Positions 60,152-64,000 of a stretch of DNA of 64,000 bases are shown here, in pieces (position 1 is the first letter of the stretch; each line of letters starts with the position of its first letter). Both the position numbers and the translations under genes were made by a program. Origin of the DNA: an uncultured Pelagibacteraceae bacterium (GTDB taxonomy: Bacteria; Pseudomonadota; Alphaproteobacteria; Pelagibacterales; Pelagibacteraceae); the NCBI GenBank assembly GCA_902527215.1, contig CABZOF010000001.1, forward strand, positions 478,501-542,500, written 5' to 3'. The notes beneath the pieces are model-generated. The model had not been told where the DNA came from. It ran no database searches and saw only the letters and a list, made by a program, of their open reading frames with translations.

Positions 60152-62802
60152 TGGAATTATTTTTTTTAGCTATACTAGTTTTAATAATGATTGCAGCACT
60201 AGCTTCAGGGTATCCAGTTGCCTTTGCTCTTCCTGGTTCAGCTATCATATCTATCGGTTTAGCCGCTTTTTTTGGTTATCTTTTTGCTGGGGATGTTGAT
60301 GCTTATTTTGCTGTGGATGGTCCAACTGAATGGCTTGTTGCTGGTATCACAAATTTTAGAAGTAATTACTGGGACGTCGAGACCGATACTTTAATTGCAA
60401 TTCCCTTATTTATTTTTATGGGAATTATGCTTCAAAAATCAAAAATTGCTGAGGATTTATTAATAACTATGGGTCAATTATTTGGTCCAATTCCAGGAGG
60501 TTTAGGTATTTCGGTAATATTTGTTGGTGCATTATTAGCTGCAACTACAGGTATTGTAGGAGCAACAGTCATTGCAATGGGATTAATTTCATTACCTACA
60601 ATGTTAAACAACAATTATGACAGAAAACTTGCAAGTGGAATTGTTTGCTCCTCTGGAACTCTAGGACAGATTATTCCTCCTTCGATTGTATTGATTATCA
60701 TAGCGGACCAATTAGCGAGCGCATCAGATGTTGCCAATAATATGAGGCAGAACGACTATAAAGCTTTAACAGGAGAATTTAACATGCCAGGCGAATTTAG
60801 AGTAGGTTCATCTAGTGCCGGTGACATGTTCCTTGGAGCACTTTTACCAGGATTAGTTCTTGTAGCTTTATATATGATCTATGTATTTTTCTATGCAAGA
60901 ATAAAAAAAGGGGTTGCACCACCTGTTCCATTTAAAGGTAATTTTGATTTCAAATTTTGGATGAGAGTTATTGTTATAATTATTCCTCCACTTGCATTAA
61001 TTTTTGCTGTTTTAGGATCGATTCTTATGGGTATTGCAACTGTGAACCAAGCTGGTTCTATAGGAGCAATTGGAGCAACATTAATGGCGGGTTACCGTCT
61101 ATTTCAAGGTAAGAAAAGTGCATTCTATCCACTTATAATGATAATTGGATCATTAATACCCATTACTTTTTTTGCATCAAATTATGAACTTAACATAAAA
61201 AATATAGAAGAAAGAGATTTAGGAGCAATTTATATAACTGGTATTTTTGTAATCACTTTGGTTTATGGAATAGCATGGAGTTTTTGGAGAACATATAAAA
61301 CAGAAAATGTTCTTAAAGAAGTAGTAACTGAAACATGCGTTACAACTTCGATGGTATTTATTATTCTATTAGGTGCTGCCATGCTTACATCTGGATTTAG
61401 AGCATTTGGTGGTGAAGAATTAGTAAGAGACTTCCTTCAGGATTTACCTGGCGGCTTTTGGACTCAGTTTGTAGTTGTCATGATTGTAATATTCTTACTT
61501 GGGTTCTTTTTAGATTTTATTGAAATCGCTGTTGTGGTTGTTCCAATAATTGCACCTATATTATTAGCTGAGACAGGTGCAAATGTCACAGCGGTCTGGT
61601 TAGGTGTTATGATTGGTGTTAATTTACAAACCTCCTTTTTAACTCCCCCTTTTGGTTTTGCCTTATTTTATTTAAAAGGTGTTGCTCCAAAAGTGGTACA
61701 AACATTAGATATTTGGAAAGGTGTTGTTCCATTTATAATTTTACAACTCATTGGCTTAGCAATTGTAGGTTCTTATCCAAGTCTTGTGAATTATCTTCCA
61801 AATAGAGTTTATCTGACTTCAAATGTTGCACCTCCTCCTATGAATCCAAAGCTTCAGTATTGTTTGCAAGAATATAAATTTGCAAAATATACAAACAACG
61901 CAGATGAAATAAAGAATAGCATAGATGATTTTGATTCAATAATACTTGCAAATTTACCAGCCGATAAGTTAAGTTATTTCCAACGTCATGTTGATAATTC
62001 AAATTATACATTTGAATTAGTTGATGATGTAAAAAGTGCCGAAGCTATTTACAATGATTATGCTGTTGACTATCGAGATTTGCATTTCAAAACAAGAAAA
62101 AAACAAAAGAAAATTTTTAAACTCAATAAAAAAATAGATAAATTTAAAGCTGAAATTAGAAATTTAGATGATGATGAAGTTTCTGAAAAAAATAAAATTG
62201 AACAAAGAATTGAGAACATAAAACTTGAAATTGACGAAATAGCAAACTCAATTTCTAAAGATTGGAAATCTAAAAATGATGAATTTAACAAGATTAATAA
62301 AGCAAAAAACTTAGCAGTAAAAAAATATCGTAAAACTGCAGACAATGCATACGATGATTTAATGTTGATAAAATTATTCATTTTAGATGCTGAAAAATTT
62401 GAAGAATTAAATAAAGACATTCAAATTCTTAAATCTAAAATTGATAATAGAGGTTATTTAGATGCTATTGATCATATTGATAATATGTTTGATAAAGTAG
62501 GAGAGATATCTGGATCAGACGAATTTGCAGATAAATTAGACTATCTAATAACTATAATGGATGAAGATGAAAAAGATCCAGAACAAATTCAAAAAATAGC
62601 TAGTGATACTTATGCACATTTTGATCAAGAAGTAAGTTGGAGAAATGAATTTGACAAAAAATATATGGATAGAATAAATAATCACTTAACTGTATTAAGT
62701 GAAACTATTGGATTGAGGTTACAACAAAAACTTACAAAAGAGCAAGCAATTTATGTTTCAAAATGTAATTCAGTACACAGAGATATTTCTCTCAATTTTT
62801 GA
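60151..62802 (+). CDS. TRAP transporter large permease (DctM) with about 330-residue coiled-coil extension
   Basis: Channel subunit of the TRAP transporter, sodium-driven by family knowledge. Residues 1 to about 545 are membrane-embedded, with IPLFIFMGIMLQKSKIAEDLL, GIVGATVIAMGLISLPTMLN, CSSGTLGQIIPPSIVLIII and LNLQTSFLTPPFGFALFYLKG. That core itself is longer than the usual 430 residues, because of inserted polar loops. From about 550 to 883 the protein is soluble, Lys/Glu/Asp-rich and coiled-coil in character (about 645-740). No family is recognised for it. It overlaps dctQ by one base. Confidence 0.9.
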   Translation: MELFFLAILVLIMIAALASGYPVAFALPGSAIISIGLAAFFGYLFAGDVDAYFAVDGPTEWLVAGITNFRSNYWDVETDTLIAIPLFIFMGIMLQKSKIAEDLLITMGQLFGPIPGGLGISVIFVGALLAATTGIVGATVIAMGLISLPTMLNNNYDRKLASGIVCSSGTLGQIIPPSIVLIIIADQLASASDVANNMRQNDYKALTGEFNMPGEFRVGSSSAGDMFLGALLPGLVLVALYMIYVFFYARIKKGVAPPVPFKGNFDFKFWMRVIVIIIPPLALIFAVLGSILMGIATVNQAGSIGAIGATLMAGYRLFQGKKSAFYPLIMIIGSLIPITFFASNYELNIKNIEERDLGAIYITGIFVITLVYGIAWSFWRTYKTENVLKEVVTETCVTTSMVFIILLGAAMLTSGFRAFGGEELVRDFLQDLPGGFWTQFVVVMIVIFLLGFFLDFIEIAVVVVPIIAPILLAETGANVTAVWLGVMIGVNLQTSFLTPPFGFALFYLKGVAPKVVQTLDIWKGVVPFIILQLIGLAIVGSYPSLVNYLPNRVYLTSNVAPPPMNPKLQYCLQEYKFAKYTNNADEIKNSIDDFDSIILANLPADKLSYFQRHVDNSNYTFELVDDVKSAEAIYNDYAVDYRDLHFKTRKKQKKIFKLNKKIDKFKAEIRNLDDDEVSEKNKIEQRIENIKLEIDEIANSISKDWKSKNDEFNKINKAKNLAVKKYRKTADNAYDDLMLIKLFILDAEKFEELNKDIQILKSKIDNRGYLDAIDHIDNMFDKVGEISGSDEFADKLDYLITIMDEDEKDPEQIQKIASDTYAHFDQEVSWRNEFDKKYMDRINNHLTVLSETIGLRLQQKLTKEQAIYVSKCNSVHRDISLNF

Positions 62803-63819
62803 TTAACTTGTAATCTGTTCAATTATATTTGTCCTTTGATATAAACTAAGTCTTTCTGCTTTGTCTTTTATTTTGTTATACTCAGTTTTTAATGTAAGGG
62901 TTTTTACATTAATTTTATTTCCAATTTCAATTATTGATCCAATAATTGGATCTATTTCTAAAGGACGTTTTGCATGTAAGTCTTGCGTTGTCGAGGGTTT
63001 GTGACCAATAATAGAGACAGCAGCTTTAATTCTTTGATCGATTGAGACGTTGAATTTTACACCTATTTTCTCTCCTACTAACTGACATTCTTCCATCAAT
63101 TTTCTTACGGTGTTTAATAATTCTGGGTCATTACCAATTTCATCCAAAGTCTTATCATATAATGCGCTTACTATATTAAATGAGCAATTACCCCATAGCT
63201 TTATCCATATTTCATCTCTTAGATTACTTTTTTGTGGAGCTTTTAAGCCTCCTGCAATTAATAAGTCTGCAATAACTTTAAGTCTTTCTGATTTTGACCC
63301 ATCTGGTTCGCCTAATGTAAATCTTTCACCACCATTGTGTTTAATAACACCAGGTTCAGTAATTTCAGCTGCTGGATAAACCACACAACCAAGAGCTCTT
63401 GAAGGATTCAAAGAATTCCAAATTTTACCATCAGGGTCAACACTATCTATATGTTTCTCATCTAAGTTTGTCCCTGTATTTGCTTTATGAAAATACCACC
63501 AAGGTAAACCATTCACAGCGGATATTATAGTTGTGTTTTTTCCAATTAAGCTTTGAAGAGAGTCTACTATATTAGAAATTGCATGAGCTTTTACTGAAAT
63601 AAAAATATAATCTTGAATTCCAAGTTCTTTGGGATCATCTGTTGCTTTCAATTTAAAGTTTTCTGTTTTATCCTTTTTAATTAACGTTAAGCCATTCTCT
63701 TGTATAGCTCTTTTGTGCGGACCTCTGGCTATAAGTGATAAATCAATATTATTTTTACTCAAACATGCAGCTAAATATCCACCAATTGATCCTGCACCAA
63801 ATATACAAACTTTTATCAT
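62803..63819 (-). CDS. 2-dehydropantoate 2-reductase family (PanE/ApbA-like)
   Basis: Ketopantoate reductase-like NADPH oxidoreductase. The 338-residue protein has the N-terminal IFGAGSIGGYLA (Gly8-x-Gly10-x-x-Gly13), FISVKAHA with Lys77, VNGLPWW and GCVVYPAAEI. A central LRDEIWIKLWGNCSFNIVSAL supplies the catalytic-type lysine. A C-terminal KRPLEIDPIIGSIIEIG follows. Divergent members reduce other 2-oxoacids, so pantothenate synthesis is not certain; its place in a hydroxyacid region makes another substrate plausible. It converges on dctM with no gap, and its ATG overlaps the stop of the acyl-CoA ligase gene. Confidence 0.87.
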   Translation of the reverse strand: MIKVCIFGAGSIGGYLAACLSKNNIDLSLIARGPHKRAIQENGLTLIKKDKTENFKLKATDDPKELGIQDYIFISVKAHAISNIVDSLQSLIGKNTTIISAVNGLPWWYFHKANTGTNLDEKHIDSVDPDGKIWNSLNPSRALGCVVYPAAEITEPGVIKHNGGERFTLGEPDGSKSERLKVIADLLIAGGLKAPQKSNLRDEIWIKLWGNCSFNIVSALYDKTLDEIGNDPELLNTVRKLMEECQLVGEKIGVKFNVSIDQRIKAAVSIIGHKPSTTQDLHAKRPLEIDPIIGSIIEIGNKINVKTLTLKTEYNKIKDKAERLSLYQRTNIIEQITS

Positions 63820-64000
63820 TAATTATTTAAACCAAATTTTTTTGCTAAAACATTTCTTTGTAATTTTCCTGTTGCTCCTTTTGGAATTTCTTCAACAAAA
63901 AAAATTTTTTTTGGTATTTTAAACTTAGCAAGTTTTTCTTGAGCATACTTTAAAACATCATTTTCTGAACATGTCTCACCATTTTTTATTATAATTGCAC
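63819..64000 (-). CDS. AMP-forming acyl-CoA ligase, C-terminal end (gene runs off the window)
   Basis: Only the last 60 residues are visible on the minus strand. They include KLAKFKIPKKIFFVEEIPKG and the terminal ATGKLQRNVLAKKFGL, which is the C-terminal subdomain of the ANL superfamily with the catalytic lysine in TGK. The pattern resembles acyl-CoA or oxalyl-CoA ligases. The substrate cannot be named from this fragment. Its stop overlaps the PanE-like start (TAATG), so the two are coupled. Confidence 0.85.
   Translation of the reverse strand, partial: AIIIKNGETCSENDVLKYAQEKLAKFKIPKKIFFVEEIPKGATGKLQRNVLAKKFGLNN

Noticed and set aside
1..64000. CRISPR array, intact prophage, rRNA genes
   Set aside because: No regularly spaced repeats, phage structural genes or rRNA sequence were seen on either strand.

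Overview
The window reads as a chromosome segment of a streamlined marine alphaproteobacterium of the SAR11 clade (Candidatus Pelagibacter type). Seen directly: very low GC, lysine/asparagine/isoleucine-rich proteins, almost no intergenic DNA, many 1-20 bp gene overlaps, and A/T homopolymers of up to 16 bases. Also typical are the ORP001-type ori cluster (hemE / ppsR-maf-aroE-coaE-dnaQ / secB), HIT and GNAT genes beside a malyl-CoA module, DUF2794, an IalB-family protein, and a Tat-exported TRAP binding protein. The taxonomic assignment is inference from these traits; there is no rRNA gene in the window.

Layout. 1-1660: leftward hemH (cut by the window edge) and hemE, then a 283-bp AT-rich gap with DnaA-box and CtrA-like sites that is a candidate chromosomal origin. 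1661-8873: ppsR, maf, aroE, coaE, dnaQ, secB, fxsA, a Tim44-like gene, smr and hslUV. 8965-15943: a histidine operon (hisB, hisH, a 46-residue lipoprotein gene, hisA, hisF, hisE) running without a break into a malate-cleaving module (malyl-CoA lyase plus malate-CoA ligase) and HIT/GNAT genes. 15936-24686: lolA, ftsK, a degenerate UbiH-like gene, a LON-domain gene and two sulfotransferase genes. The sulfotransferases flank a small insertion next to tRNA-Gly(GCC): a 5' tRNA fragment, a foreign-looking beta-propeller gene and the intact tRNA. 24679-34531: pterin dehydratase, purH, heparinase-like, rpe, a two-gene sodium/solute symporter, acs and an EVE gene. 34532-42098: a 38-residue basic protein, tsaD, hemC, hemD, mscS, yggT, folD, a metallo-hydrolase, a broken small gene and a photolyase-like gene. 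42199-47036: argG, ialB-like, aldo/keto reductase, Bax-inhibitor-1, DUF2794, yciB, hspQ. 47220-51340: ccmCDEFGH. 51354-64000: a PagL-like gene, then a 2-hydroxyacid region (two tandem lldD-type genes, aminotransferase, GlcD/DLD-type oxidase, hydroxyacid dehydrogenase), a TRAP transporter, a PanE-like reductase and the end of an acyl-CoA ligase.

Function. Two themes recur. The first is haem: hemH, hemE, hemC and hemD make tetrapyrrole, and ccmCDEFGH attaches haem to cytochromes c. The second is C2/C3 acid metabolism: malyl-CoA cleavage to acetyl-CoA and glyoxylate, acetate activation by Acs with a neighbouring symporter, flavin oxidation of 2-hydroxyacids, a hydroxyacid dehydrogenase, and a TRAP system of the kind that carries 2-oxo or 2-hydroxy acids. 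Histidine synthesis is nearly complete as a block (hisB, H, A, F, E). No CRISPR array, intact prophage or integrase gene was seen.
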